This document shows positions 34,773-43,320 of a stretch of DNA of 49,022 bases, in pieces. The position numbers were made by a program, and so were the translations under genes. The stretch is from positions 1 through 49,022 of the forward strand of contig NZ_ADGX01000060.1 in assembly GCF_000177675.1 (NCBI RefSeq). The letters are read 5' to 3'. How positions within the stretch are numbered: position 1 is the stretch's first letter; every line of letters starts with the position of its first letter. The notes below the pieces were generated by a model that worked only from the letters and a program-made list of their open reading frames with translations, searched no databases and had not been told where the DNA came from. The DNA is from Parafrankia sp. EUN1f. Lineage in GTDB: Bacteria > Actinomycetota > Actinomycetes > Frankiales > Frankiaceae.

Positions 34773-35606
34773 CTAGCGGCCGCTGAAGCGCGGGCGCCGC
34801 TTCTCCCGGAAGGCGCCGAGCCCCTCCCGGAAGTCCTCGCTGCGCGATGACAGCTCCAGCGCGAACGCCTCGTTGCGCAGCTGGTCGTCCAGCTCGGCGG
34901 TGGCACCGGCGGCCAGCAGCCACTTGGTGAGCCCGACCGCGACCGTCGCGGCTCCCGCAAGCTCGGCCACGATCTCCTCGACGGCGCCGTCCAGCTCGGT
35001 GGCCGGGACGGCCCGGTCGACCAGGCCCCACCGCGCCGCGTCCGCGCCGGTGACCTTCTCGCCGAGCAGCAGCATCCGCCGGGCCCGGACCTCCCCGACG
35101 CGGCGTTGCAGCAGCCAGCTCAGGCCGCTGTCCGGGGTGAAGCCACGATCCGCGAACGGCGCCCAGAAGGTGGCGTCGGCCGTGGTCACGGTGATGTCCG
35201 CGGCGCAGGCGAGGGCCAGGCCGATCCCGGCGGCCCAGCCCCGCACGGCGCAGACGACCGGCGTCTGCACCGTCTGGACCAGCGGGATGAGCCGGTGGGC
35301 GGTGGTCGGCAGCCGCCGCTGGATGCTGCCCGCCCGCGGCCGGACCGCCGCACCGCCGTTGCCGTTGGCGCTGGCGCTGGGCTTCGCGTTGCGGGCGATG
35401 ATGTCCGCGCCGCCGCAGAAGTGCTCCCCGGCGCCGGACAGCACGATCACCCGCACGGATTCGTCCTGGCCGGCCGCCTCGATCTCGTCGATGAGCTGGC
35501 GCATCATGGCGTCGTCGATCGCGTTGCGCTTGTCCGGCCGGTTCAGCCGCAGACGCAGCACCCCGCCCTCGGCGCTGACCTCCAGCCCGCCGGCGGTGCC
35601 GCTCAT
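34773..35606 (-). CDS. Crotonase-family protein C
   Basis: 277 residues. The ATG overlaps the stop of the dehydratase gene (ATGA). The fold is shown by LRLNRPDKRNAIDDAMM, GEHFCGGADIIARN and VRGWAAGIGLALACAADITV, with RGFTPDSGLSWLLQRRVG in the second half. It is more distant from proteins A and B. A 25-residue Ser/Asn/Gly/Ala stretch follows the oxyanion loop and is probably a flexible loop. Hydration or isomerisation of an unsaturated acyl-CoA is likely. Confidence 0.88.
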   Translation of the reverse strand: MSGTAGGLEVSAEGGVLRLRLNRPDKRNAIDDAMMRQLIDEIEAAGQDESVRVIVLSGAGEHFCGGADIIARNAKPSASANGNGGAAVRPRAGSIQRRLPTTAHRLIPLVQTVQTPVVCAVRGWAAGIGLALACAADITVTTADATFWAPFADRGFTPDSGLSWLLQRRVGEVRARRMLLLGEKVTGADAARWGLVDRAVPATELDGAVEEIVAELAGAATVAVGLTKWLLAAGATAELDDQLRNEAFALELSSRSEDFREGLGAFREKRRPRFSGR

Positions 35607-36964
35607 TCGGCGAACCGGTCGATGATGGCGTCGAGCGTCTCGGTGAGGGTGGTGGCGCCACCGGGCGGGTCGGGCAGGACCACCGGCCCGCGCTCACGGC
35701 TGGGCAGCAGGATGGTCGCCGACCCCGGGGTGGTCACGGCGCCGCGCTGGTTCGTCGCGGTCAGCTCGACGTCGACGGCGGGGCGGTCACCCTCGGCGAG
35801 ATAGCGCCGGGTCACCGTCCCGCGCAGCCACTGGGTGTCGCCGACGTAGTTGAACGCCCGGAACTCGCAGCGCAGCTTCCACAGCCATGCGTCGTCGCCC
35901 ATCCAGTCCGTGCACAGGTGGATGAGCCAGGTCTCGCGCATCCGGCCGTAGTCGAAGGTGGTCGGGTTGCCGGAGCGCCGGGCGTACTCGGGATCCCAGT
36001 GGACGCGCTGCAGCACGTCGGGGATGTTCAGCTCGTCGCGATGGTAGAAGCCCGGGATGCGCTTGCGGTTCGCCACCGCGAGCCGCAGCGGAACCACCCC
36101 GTAGAGGCCCATGCCCATGCCGACGTGCCAGCAGACGATGTCGGTGACGGTGAGCGGGCCCTTCACCATGGGGCCGAGCTCGTCCCCGACGGCGACGTCC
36201 TCCCAGTAGCGCGCCAGCGCCCCGCGGCGGGTCTCGGCGGCCGCGGCCTGCTCGATCTCGGCGATCTGGGCGTCGGTGTACGGCGCCGGCTCGATCGCGG
36301 TGTACTTGCCACGCGCGCGGGCCTTCGAGCGCTCGGTACGGATCATCATCTTGTACTGCCCCGACAGCGGCCCGCCCGCGGCGTCGGCGAAGACCTGACC
36401 GGTCCACTCGTGGATGGCCCGCCCGGCGAACTCGCTGACCTTGTCGTGCACGCCGACCAGGGCGTTGCGCCGGCGCACCCGGCTGCCGGGCCGCAGCGGA
36501 GCCCACCATTCACGCACACTGGCGGAGTAGAAGGCGTGGACGCCGCGCAGCGGGTCGCCCTTCATCAGGTCGCGCTGGTCGGCGGGCACCTCGACGACCT
36601 CGTCCTCACCGATCAGCGTGTCCCCGCCGACCAGGGGCGGCGGGGCGATCAGGCCCTGCCAGCGGGTGCCGGCCGCGTAGTCCTCCTCGGCGTAGAGGGG
36701 GTTGTCGTCGCCGTAGGCGGTCGCGACATGCCGGAAGGCGTCCGCGCCGGGCAGGCGGTAGTGCGGCGGCCTCGGGTTCGGCTCGGGCACACCGATACGC
36801 GCGCGCAGGCGGGCGACACCCTCGTCGGTGATCACCCCGCGCGGGCGCCGCGGTGCCGGCTCCGCCGGCGCCGCACCGGTTGCGGCGTCGGCCTCGGCGT
36901 CGGCCCGGGGCTCGCCCTGGGGCTCGGCCTGGGGCTCGGATTCGGGGCTGGGACTGGTCGCCAT
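35603..36964 (-). CDS. Double hot-dog (FAS1-like/MaoC) acyl-CoA hydratase
   Basis: 453 residues from ATG 36964; the frame is open to 37720 but the upstream part is non-coding in style. A Pro/Glu/Ala-rich leader (about 45 residues) precedes an N-terminal FAS1-like dehydratase domain (HYRLPGADAFRHVATAYGDD and RWQGLIAPPPLVGGDTL) and a C-terminal MaoC-like domain (PTTFDYGRMRETWLIHLCTD and GDTQWLRGTVTRRYLAEGD). This arrangement is typical of large actinobacterial hydratases that act on bulky enoyl-CoAs. It is the first gene of the long unit to 30323, and a shared 14-bp motif lies 134 bp upstream. Confidence 0.82.
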   Translation of the reverse strand: MATSPSPESEPQAEPQGEPRADAEADAATGAAPAEPAPRRPRGVITDEGVARLRARIGVPEPNPRPPHYRLPGADAFRHVATAYGDDNPLYAEEDYAAGTRWQGLIAPPPLVGGDTLIGEDEVVEVPADQRDLMKGDPLRGVHAFYSASVREWWAPLRPGSRVRRRNALVGVHDKVSEFAGRAIHEWTGQVFADAAGGPLSGQYKMMIRTERSKARARGKYTAIEPAPYTDAQIAEIEQAAAAETRRGALARYWEDVAVGDELGPMVKGPLTVTDIVCWHVGMGMGLYGVVPLRLAVANRKRIPGFYHRDELNIPDVLQRVHWDPEYARRSGNPTTFDYGRMRETWLIHLCTDWMGDDAWLWKLRCEFRAFNYVGDTQWLRGTVTRRYLAEGDRPAVDVELTATNQRGAVTTPGSATILLPSRERGPVVLPDPPGGATTLTETLDAIIDRFAE

Positions 36965-37098
36965 CTGCCAAGACCTCGCACTCACCTGGGCTGCCTCCGT
37001 TCGTCGGATCGCCGGCTCACCCGCCGGTACCAGCCGGTCACCGGGACCGGCACGGCGGGAACGGGCCGAGCGCCGCCCGGCAGCCATCCAAGGATGAT

Positions 37099-37112
37099 GG
37101 ATATTGTATATA
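37099..37112 (-). promoter_or_regulatory. Putative operator, copy 4 of the shared A+T-rich motif
   Basis: Reads TATATACAATATCC on the minus strand, 134 bp before ATG 36964 and 82 bp after the TetR stop. It lies in a longer near-palindrome, GATATTGTATATATC. Confidence 0.55.
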
Positions 37113-37194
37113 TCAAGGCTCCGCGTTGCGCGACGATCCGAACAAGCGGCGGCCCACCGCGGCGGCCCCGCCGGCAAGGCCGGGCACGCCCGGG

Positions 37195-37884
37195 TCAGCC
37201 CCCGGCGGCCGCCATGGACTCGATGACAGGCACCACGGCCCGCCGCAGATAGTCGCGCAGCACCGGCTCCGACGCGGTCCGGCTGCTGTCGTACATGAGC
37301 AGGGACAGCAGCCAGCGCACGATCGTTTCCACGATCTCGTCCAGATGCCGCTCGAGCCGGGGGTCGTAGTCCACCACCGGCGCGATGATCGGCCTGGCGA
37401 TCGCCAGCGCCTCCACGGACAGCGCGTCGGTGGCGTCCCAGGCCGGGCCGATACCCATGATCGGCCGCAGCGCCGGCTCCGCGCGGAACTCCCGGCGGAC
37501 GGCGACCAGCGCCTCGACCGCGAACTCGCCCGCCGTCGTGGCACGACCGCGTGCGGTGACGGCGACCCGCTCGGCGATCTGTGCGCCGAGCCGGCCCAGT
37601 GCCGCCGAGACCAGTGCCTCGCGGGTGTCGAAGTAGGCGTAGACAGTCGGGCGGGACACCCCCGCGATCGTCGCGACCGCGCTGATCGACGTCCGCTCGA
37701 CGCCACGGCGGCGGATACACGCCGCCGTGGCATCGAGAATCTTCTCCCGGGCCGGGACGGACCGGTCCGCCGGCGACGCGGAGTGGTCGACGGGACCGGG
37801 CGCACGGCCGGACCAGGGCGCGCGCCGTGCGCCGGCGGCGGCCTGGGTCTCGGTCTTGGACTCGGTCTCGTACGCGGGTTCCAC
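37195..37884 (-). CDS. TetR-family transcriptional regulator
   Basis: About 229 residues from GTG 37884, chosen because GGGAGGA lies 5 nt upstream; the frame is open to 37971. The HTH is at about 45-95 (TSISAVATIAGVSRPTVYAY, then FDTREALVSAALG), followed by a helical ligand domain. TetR regulators of acyl-CoA clusters usually bind a CoA ester and derepress the genes. It sits in the centre of the cluster and is my first candidate for binding the four A+T-rich motifs. Its N-terminal 35 residues are low complexity. Confidence 0.87.
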   Translation of the reverse strand: MEPAYETESKTETQAAAGARRAPWSGRAPGPVDHSASPADRSVPAREKILDATAACIRRRGVERTSISAVATIAGVSRPTVYAYFDTREALVSAALGRLGAQIAERVAVTARGRATTAGEFAVEALVAVRREFRAEPALRPIMGIGPAWDATDALSVEALAIARPIIAPVVDYDPRLERHLDEIVETIVRWLLSLLMYDSSRTASEPVLRDYLRRAVVPVIESMAAAGG

Positions 37885-37984
37885 CCGTCTCCTCCCAGGC
37901 TCCGTCGAGCCTATCGCGCGGCGCCGCATCAGCCTGCGCTGCTTGGCCGGCGTCGCTCGGCCGGCCGCCACTGCTCGGCCGGCG

Positions 37985-39370
37985 TTACTCGGCCGCCGCC
38001 GCGTCAGCCGGGTCGGCGGGCTTCGGCTCGGCGGTCAGCAACGGCGAGTGGGTGTTCGACGGCCACTGCGGCCGGTAGTAGCCGCGGAAGTGCAGCTCGC
38101 CACCACGCAGCTCACGGATCGTCAGGAAGTCACCCTTGTAGCCACGGTGGTCGTACGGCGCGAACGTGATGTAGGCGCCCGGGCCGCCGTTCGTGCACGG
38201 CATCCACTTGATCTTCTCGAGGCCGAGCCGGACCTCGCTCGGGATGGGGATCACCGCGTTCGCGATGCCGTGGATACCGGCGCGGGCCGTGTCGTAGCCC
38301 AGCGCGACGACGACGTTGCGGGTCACCCGCCCGAACCTCGCTTCGAACCGCCGGACCATCGCCTCGTAGTTCGGGTTCGCGCCGTCCTCACCGAGCTGGT
38401 CGACGCCGTGCCAGCCCTCCAGGCCCTCCGCCCAGGCGTTGGAGTTGGAGTAGAACATGAACGCGGTGCCCATGAAGCGGGGCGGATCCCAGTCCAGGGC
38501 CTTGAACGCGGCCGCGAAGTGGAACGTCGAGTAGCCGTAGCCCATGTAGACGATCGCCTCGGCGCCCTGCTCACGCATCGTCGCCAGCTTCTCCTGGAAG
38601 CCGCGCGGGTTCGGCCCGAGGCTGACCTCCTTGACGATCTCCACGCCGACGTTCTGCGCGGCGAGCCGGAAGTAGTCCGAGTAGTGGTCCCCGGAGGAGC
38701 CCTTCTCCCAGAAGAACCCGACCTTGGTGTACCCCTGCTGCGCGCACCAGTTGGCGCCCATCACGGACTCGGTCGGGATGTCCCCGTTGGCGACCGTGAA
38801 GCAGTAGTCCCCCGCGAACTTCACGCTGCCGGTCCAGCCGATGCAGGCCACGCCGGTGGCATTGACGACGTCCTGCAGGTTCAGCGAGTTGTCGGAGATC
38901 ATCGGGCCGAGCACCACGACACAGCCGAGCTCGACCAGCTTCAGGTAGCCCTGCCGGACCTTGCGGTAGTTCTCCCGCGGCAGCCCGCGCGCGTCGACCG
39001 TGATGATCTCGACCGGCCGGTCGTAGACACCCTCGTTCAGCGCGTCCTCGATCGCCAGGATCGTCGAGTCGATCCAGTCCGACAGTAACTGGCCGAGATC
39101 CATGTCGACCAGGATGCCGATCTTGACGGGCTCGAACGGGTCGCCCTGGCCGACCACGCCGCGGGTCGGCGGGTACACGACGATCGACTCGACCGCCTTC
39201 TCCCCGACCTGGCCACCGCCCTCGTACCAGCGGCCCTGCGGGTCGTTGTAGGTGACCGCGTCCGTCCCGCGCTCCACCGTCGACACGGCCCGGTCGGGCC
39301 GGGCGATCCCGTGGTCGATCGGCGCCGGGAACATCCGGTGCGCGTACTGCACGGGCTCTTCCTCGCTCAT
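37985..39370 (-). CDS. Leu/Ile/Val-binding-type (Peripla_BP_6) protein with no signal peptide
   Basis: 461 residues. The fold is shown by VKIGILVDMDLGQLLSDWID, CVVVLGPMISDNSLNLQDVV, GYTKVGFFWEKGSSGDHYSD and AEAIVYMGYGYSTFHFAAAF. The N-terminus (MSEEEPVQYAHRMFPAPIDH) is polar and has no signal peptide, Tat motif or lipobox, and no better internal start with a leader is visible. No ABC permease or ATPase lies in the window. It may be a cytoplasmic CoA-ester or acid sensor, or rely on an unusual export route. GGGAG precedes ATG 39370. Confidence 0.83.
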   Translation of the reverse strand: MSEEEPVQYAHRMFPAPIDHGIARPDRAVSTVERGTDAVTYNDPQGRWYEGGGQVGEKAVESIVVYPPTRGVVGQGDPFEPVKIGILVDMDLGQLLSDWIDSTILAIEDALNEGVYDRPVEIITVDARGLPRENYRKVRQGYLKLVELGCVVVLGPMISDNSLNLQDVVNATGVACIGWTGSVKFAGDYCFTVANGDIPTESVMGANWCAQQGYTKVGFFWEKGSSGDHYSDYFRLAAQNVGVEIVKEVSLGPNPRGFQEKLATMREQGAEAIVYMGYGYSTFHFAAAFKALDWDPPRFMGTAFMFYSNSNAWAEGLEGWHGVDQLGEDGANPNYEAMVRRFEARFGRVTRNVVVALGYDTARAGIHGIANAVIPIPSEVRLGLEKIKWMPCTNGGPGAYITFAPYDHRGYKGDFLTIRELRGGELHFRGYYRPQWPSNTHSPLLTAEPKPADPADAAAAE

Positions 39371-39465
39371 CAGCGTGACTCCCTATTCCTCAGGCCCGCG
39401 TGGACGGACCAGATCTTCACAACCGAACCGGGCTCCGACCGACCCAAGGTCGACATACGAGCAGG

Positions 39466-39954
39466 TCAGGACCGATGTAGCAAGGTCATCACCTCGGTCA
39501 CGACGAGCCCGCCGGCCTCGTCGCGGAACTCCGAACGGACCCGGACGAACGTCCGGCGCCGGTCGTCGCGACCGGTCTTCACCTGGACGTCCTCGACCAC
39601 GCCGGTGAGGGTCAGGACGGCACCGACGAGAACCGGCGCGTGGTAGGTGAACTCCTGCTCCGCGTGCAGGATCAGCCCACCACCCGCGCGCAGCTCGCCG
39701 ATCAGCTCGGCGAGATCCACCGCGCCCGGCGGCTGCTCCGGGCTCAGCTCCTGGTACGCCGCGAGCAGGCGGGCGGCGAAGGTGAACGTGGGCGGCGCGG
39801 GAATGCCGGCGAAGCCGGCCTCGGCCGCCGCGTCCGGGCGCTGGTAGACGGGCGAGGTTTCGGTGACCGCGGTGGCGAACGCGGCCACCTGCCCGCGCTC
39901 CACCACGACCGTCGCCGGCCGCAGCTCGCGGCCGGTCACATCAGGTGCACTCAT
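39466..39954 (-). CDS. MaoC-like (FAS1-type) dehydratase, small subunit type
   Basis: 162 residues from ATG 39954. Single hot-dog domain with VVERGQVAAFATAVTETSPV, the gate segment FAGIPAPPTFTFAARLLAA and ILHAEQEFTYHAPVLVGAVL. It lies 37 bp after the DUF35 gene. In steroid side-chain degradation comparable MaoC proteins pair with a DUF35-linked partner (ChsH1/ChsH2), which this set resembles; that is analogy, not proof. Confidence 0.83.
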   Translation of the reverse strand: MSAPDVTGRELRPATVVVERGQVAAFATAVTETSPVYQRPDAAAEAGFAGIPAPPTFTFAARLLAAYQELSPEQPPGAVDLAELIGELRAGGGLILHAEQEFTYHAPVLVGAVLTLTGVVEDVQVKTGRDDRRRTFVRVRSEFRDEAGGLVVTEVMTLLHRS

Positions 39955-39991
39955 GATCAGAACTCCCGGGGAAGGCGAGACTCGGCACGGT

Positions 39992-40399
39992 TCAGGCGGG
40001 CCGGAACACCGGCAGGGTCACCTCGCCGACGTCGGAGAAGTCGACCTCGAGCCGCATGCCGATGGTCAGGTCGGCCTCGGTCACGCCGACGACGGTGGTC
40101 TCCATCCGCGGTCCCTCGTCGAGGTCGACGACGGCGGCGAGGTAGGGAACCCGGTCCCGGAAGGGCGGCAGGTCGTTGGCGTGCACCTGCGACCAGGTGT
40201 AGAGCGTCGCGGTGCCGGCGGCCCGCTCCCAGCTGACGTCCTCGCTCCAGCAGGTCGGGCAGAACGGCCGCGGGTACAGGTGCGCCCGCCCGCAGCCGCC
40301 GCACCGGCGCACCAGCAGCTCGCCGCGGCGCGCCGCCTCCCACCAGGGCGCGGTCTCCGCCTCGATCGTCGGCAGGTCGTACCGTGCGCCGCCGCTCAT
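39992..40399 (-). CDS. DUF35 (OB-fold, zinc-ribbon) protein
   Basis: 135 residues with Cys33, Cys36, Cys47 and Cys50 forming a rubredoxin-like zinc site (RRCGGCGR and PFCPTCWSED), then an OB fold (ATLYTWSQVHANDLPPFRDR). DUF35 proteins form complexes with thiolases, lipid-transfer proteins or MaoC dehydratases. The ATG overlaps the stop of the upstream MaoC gene (ATGA). A structural or CoA-channelling role with the neighbouring hydratases or the thiolase at 30323 is likely. Confidence 0.88.
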   Translation of the reverse strand: MSGGARYDLPTIEAETAPWWEAARRGELLVRRCGGCGRAHLYPRPFCPTCWSEDVSWERAAGTATLYTWSQVHANDLPPFRDRVPYLAAVVDLDEGPRMETTVVGVTEADLTIGMRLEVDFSDVGEVTLPVFRPA

Positions 40400-40824
40400 G
40401 CCGACCGCCGTCGCGGTGCCGCGACCGCCGAGCCGGTGAGGACGACGGCGCCCTTCTCGGTGACCACCCGGCAGTCGAGCTCGACGAGGTGGGTCGCCTC
40501 GTCCTTGCCGCGCACCGTGATCTCGGTGGTCAGGGTGTCGTCCGGCCAGGCCTGCTCGGTGAAGCGAACCTTGTAGCCGCGCAGGTTGCCGATGCCGACG
40601 AAGTCGGTGAGCGCGGTGGCGAGGAACCCGGCGGTGAACATCCCGTGGGCGAACACCGAGCGCATGCCCGCGGCCTGGGCCTTGACCTCGTCGTGGTGCA
40701 TCGGGTTGAAGTCGTGCGACGCACCCGCGTACCGCACCAGGTCGGTGCGGGTGAGCCGATGGCTGCGCGCCGGCGCCTGCTCGCCCTCCCCGAGATCCTC
40801 GAAGAAGACTCCACCTTCGTCCAT
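40396..40824 (-). CDS. MaoC-like (R)-specific enoyl-CoA hydratase
   Basis: 142 residues from ATG 40824 behind GGAG. The catalytic Asp38-x4-His43 pair lies in YAGASHDFNPMHHDEVKAQ, followed by SVFAHGMFTAGFLATAL, typical of the R-hydratase 4/MaoC domain. It adds water to trans-enoyl-CoA to give (R)-3-hydroxyacyl-CoA. It heads the three-gene unit 40824-39466, with the shared motif 66 bp upstream. Confidence 0.88.
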   Translation of the reverse strand: MDEGGVFFEDLGEGEQAPARSHRLTRTDLVRYAGASHDFNPMHHDEVKAQAAGMRSVFAHGMFTAGFLATALTDFVGIGNLRGYKVRFTEQAWPDDTLTTEITVRGKDEATHLVELDCRVVTEKGAVVLTGSAVAAPRRRSA

Positions 40825-40890
40825 GTGCTCTCCTGACGGCGCTCCACCGGCCCCGGCACGGATCAGGCCCGGTCCGACGAGCGAAAGATT

Positions 40891-40904
40891 GGATAGTAAA
40901 TACA
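40891..40904 (-). promoter_or_regulatory. Putative operator, copy 2 of the shared A+T-rich motif
   Basis: Reads TGTATTTACTATCC on the minus strand, 66 bp before the MaoC start at 40824 and just after the stop of the acyl-CoA synthetase gene at 40923. Confidence 0.5.
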
Positions 40905-40922
40905 GTCTGGCGGACCGGCCGG

Positions 40923-43151
40923 CTACCGGCGCGGGATCACGAGCGCGTCGACCGCGACGACACCCCGGCCGGCCGGCCGCACCATGACCGGGTTGATGTC
41001 GAGCTCGGCGATCTGGTCGCCGACGTCGACGGCGAGGACCTGCAGACGCATGATCGTCTCGACGAGCGCGTCGATGTCACCAGCCGGGCGGCCGCGGGCG
41101 CCGCGCAGCAGCCGCACACCCCGGGTGGACTCGATGACCGCCCGGGCCCGGTCCGCGTCGAACGGCGGCACGGCGAACGCGACATCGGCGAACACCTCGG
41201 TGAACACACCACCGAGCCCGAAGGTGATCGTCGGGCCGAACGGCGGCTGGTGCGACAGGCCCAGAATCACCTCGGCGACCGCGTCGGTCACCATCTCGGC
41301 GACGACGACCCCGTCGATCCGGGCGTCCGGGGCCGCCGTGCGGGCGGTGGACGTCAGCCGGGCGTAGGCCGCCCGCACGTCCGCCGCGTCCCGGACACCC
41401 ACGGCCACCAGGCCCAGGTCGGACTTGTGGGCGATGTCGGCGGAGGCGATCTTCAGCACGACCGGGAAGCCCAGCTCCGTCGCGGTCGCGACCGCCTCGT
41501 CCGGTGAGGTGGTGAGCCGCTCCGCCACCACCGGGATGCCGTAGGCCGCCAGCAACTGCTTGGAGTCGACCTCGTTGAGCGCGCCGGAGCGGGTCGCCAG
41601 CAGCGCCCGCGCCCGCGTGGTGGCCCCCGCGGACGGCCGCGGCACACCGGCCTCAGCCTCAGCCTCAGCATCGGCCTCGGTCTCCGCCCCGGTTCCGGTC
41701 TCGGCCCCGGGGGCGAACGGACTGCGGTACTCGCGGACGAGCCGGGAGAACCGCCCGAGCTCGCCGAGCCCGCGCACCGCGGCGCCGAACGAGTGGAACA
41801 GCGGCACACCGGCCGCGCACAGCGCGCGGTACGCGTCGTCGTCGCGGATCGGCGACGTCCAGGCGGCGACCACCGGCTTGCCCTCCCCGGCCTGCGCGCG
41901 CTCGTGCAGCGCGATCAGGTCGCGGGCGAGCGCGTCGCTCATGCCCGGGAACACGCCGGTGATCGGCGCGAACAGCACGTCCACGTTCGGGTCGTCGAGC
42001 ATGATCTCGAGCACTCGGCGGTTCTCCGGGCGCGCGGTGATCACACCGCCGGAGTCGACGGGGTTGTCGCGCTTGAGGTACCAGGGGATGTACTCGCCGA
42101 GGGCGGCGACCGTCTCGGGCGTGAAGTGCGGCACCGGCACGCCTGCCAGGCCGCACAGGTCCGCGACGTGCGACGCCGTGCCGCCGGACATCGCGTAGAC
42201 CGCGACCCCACCGGCCCCCGGGAGCAGGCCGGCGTGGCAGAACAGGCCGGAGATCTCGATGACCTCGTCGATGTCGTCGACCCGGATCACGCCGTACTGG
42301 TCGAACACGGCGTCGTGCACGGCGTCCGGCCCGGTCAGGTGGCCGGTGTGGGCGGCGGCCATGGCCCGGCCCTCCTCGCTGCGCCCGACCTTGATGGCGA
42401 TGACGGGGATGCCGGCCCGCACACAGGCGTCGGCGGCCAGCATGAACGCCCGCCCGTCCTGGAAGCCCTCGACGTAGGTCGCGATCACGCCGACGCCGGG
42501 CCGGGTGGCGAGATGGCCGGCGACGTCGGCCCATTCGATGTCGGTCTCGTTGCCCAGGGTCGCCCACATCTCGATGCCGATCCCGAGCACCTGGCCCTGG
42601 GTGATCGGCCGCCCCTGGTAGCCGGACTGCGTGATGATCGCGAGCTTCCGCCCAGGTAAACCCTGCTGCCAGGGCTCGAAGATGTTCAGGTTGGTGTTGG
42701 GGCCGATGATGCGGGTGGAGCCCGCGGCCAGCTCACGCAGCCGGGCCTCGGCCGCGTCGCCCTCGGCGGTGCCGAGCTCGGCGAAGCCGGCCGAGAAGAC
42801 GATGACGAAGCCGGCCCCGCGGGCCACCGCCTCCTCGACGGCCGGCAGCGGGTCACGGACGAGCACGACCACCACGTCCGGGTCCGCGGGCAGCTCGGCG
42901 ACGGACGGATAGGCCCGCACGCCGAGGATGTCGGGCTTCTTCGGATGCACCGGGACGACGTCGGCGCCGAGCGCGCCGAGGCGCTCGCGAACCTGGGTCC
43001 ACTGGGCCCGCTGCGGGCTACCCTCGGTGTCCGTCGCGCCGACGACGGCGACGACCCGCGGCGAGAACAGCCGCGACCAGTCGATCCGCCGCAGTGCCGG
43101 CGCCCGCTCCGGCGCCGCGGGCGAGGCCGAGTCCACGTCTGGTTCCGGCAA
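40923..43151 (-). CDS. ADP-forming acyl-CoA synthetase (acetate-CoA ligase family)
   Basis: 742 residues from TTG 43151 with GGAGG 6 nt upstream. The order is a CoA-binding Rossmann domain (VVAVVGATDTEGSPQRA), ligase CoA domains with the phospho-His motif AAAHTGHLTGPDAVHDA, a linker of acidic Glu/Ala repeats (about residues 480-497), and an ATP-grasp domain (LLAAYGIPVVAERLTTSPDE, GFPVVLKIASADIAHKSDLG). Such enzymes make acyl-CoA from acid, CoA and ATP with ADP release. It is divergent from the amidohydrolase gene. Confidence 0.88.
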   Translation of the reverse strand: MPEPDVDSASPAAPERAPALRRIDWSRLFSPRVVAVVGATDTEGSPQRAQWTQVRERLGALGADVVPVHPKKPDILGVRAYPSVAELPADPDVVVVLVRDPLPAVEEAVARGAGFVIVFSAGFAELGTAEGDAAEARLRELAAGSTRIIGPNTNLNIFEPWQQGLPGRKLAIITQSGYQGRPITQGQVLGIGIEMWATLGNETDIEWADVAGHLATRPGVGVIATYVEGFQDGRAFMLAADACVRAGIPVIAIKVGRSEEGRAMAAAHTGHLTGPDAVHDAVFDQYGVIRVDDIDEVIEISGLFCHAGLLPGAGGVAVYAMSGGTASHVADLCGLAGVPVPHFTPETVAALGEYIPWYLKRDNPVDSGGVITARPENRRVLEIMLDDPNVDVLFAPITGVFPGMSDALARDLIALHERAQAGEGKPVVAAWTSPIRDDDAYRALCAAGVPLFHSFGAAVRGLGELGRFSRLVREYRSPFAPGAETGTGAETEADAEAEAEAGVPRPSAGATTRARALLATRSGALNEVDSKQLLAAYGIPVVAERLTTSPDEAVATATELGFPVVLKIASADIAHKSDLGLVAVGVRDAADVRAAYARLTSTARTAAPDARIDGVVVAEMVTDAVAEVILGLSHQPPFGPTITFGLGGVFTEVFADVAFAVPPFDADRARAVIESTRGVRLLRGARGRPAGDIDALVETIMRLQVLAVDVGDQIAELDINPVMVRPAGRGVVAVDALVIPRR

Positions 43152-43224
43152 GGCCGACCTCCTCGAATCCGCACTCGAACGCTGCGGCCAGACCGTCTGA
43201 CCTGCGACAGTTGGCTATCGATAT

Positions 43225-43238
43225 CATATACATTATCC
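43225..43238 (+). promoter_or_regulatory. Putative operator, copy 3 of the shared A+T-rich motif
   Basis: Reads CATATACATTATCC on the plus strand, 82 bp before the amidohydrolase start and 73 bp from the divergent synthetase start. It is part of a larger A+T-rich patch at 43215-43240 and could serve both genes. Confidence 0.55.
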
Positions 43239-43320
43239 TCTCTGCAGCCGAGGCGATTCCTTGTTTCGCCGGCCCGGCACAGGCAGCAGCAGGCGAACCG
43301 GTCGACATGGCGAGGCGATC

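Noticed and set aside
35603-37720. A 705-residue frame for the double hot-dog protein
   Set aside because: The first 252 residues overlap the TetR gene and look non-coding; ATG 36964 begins the conserved part.
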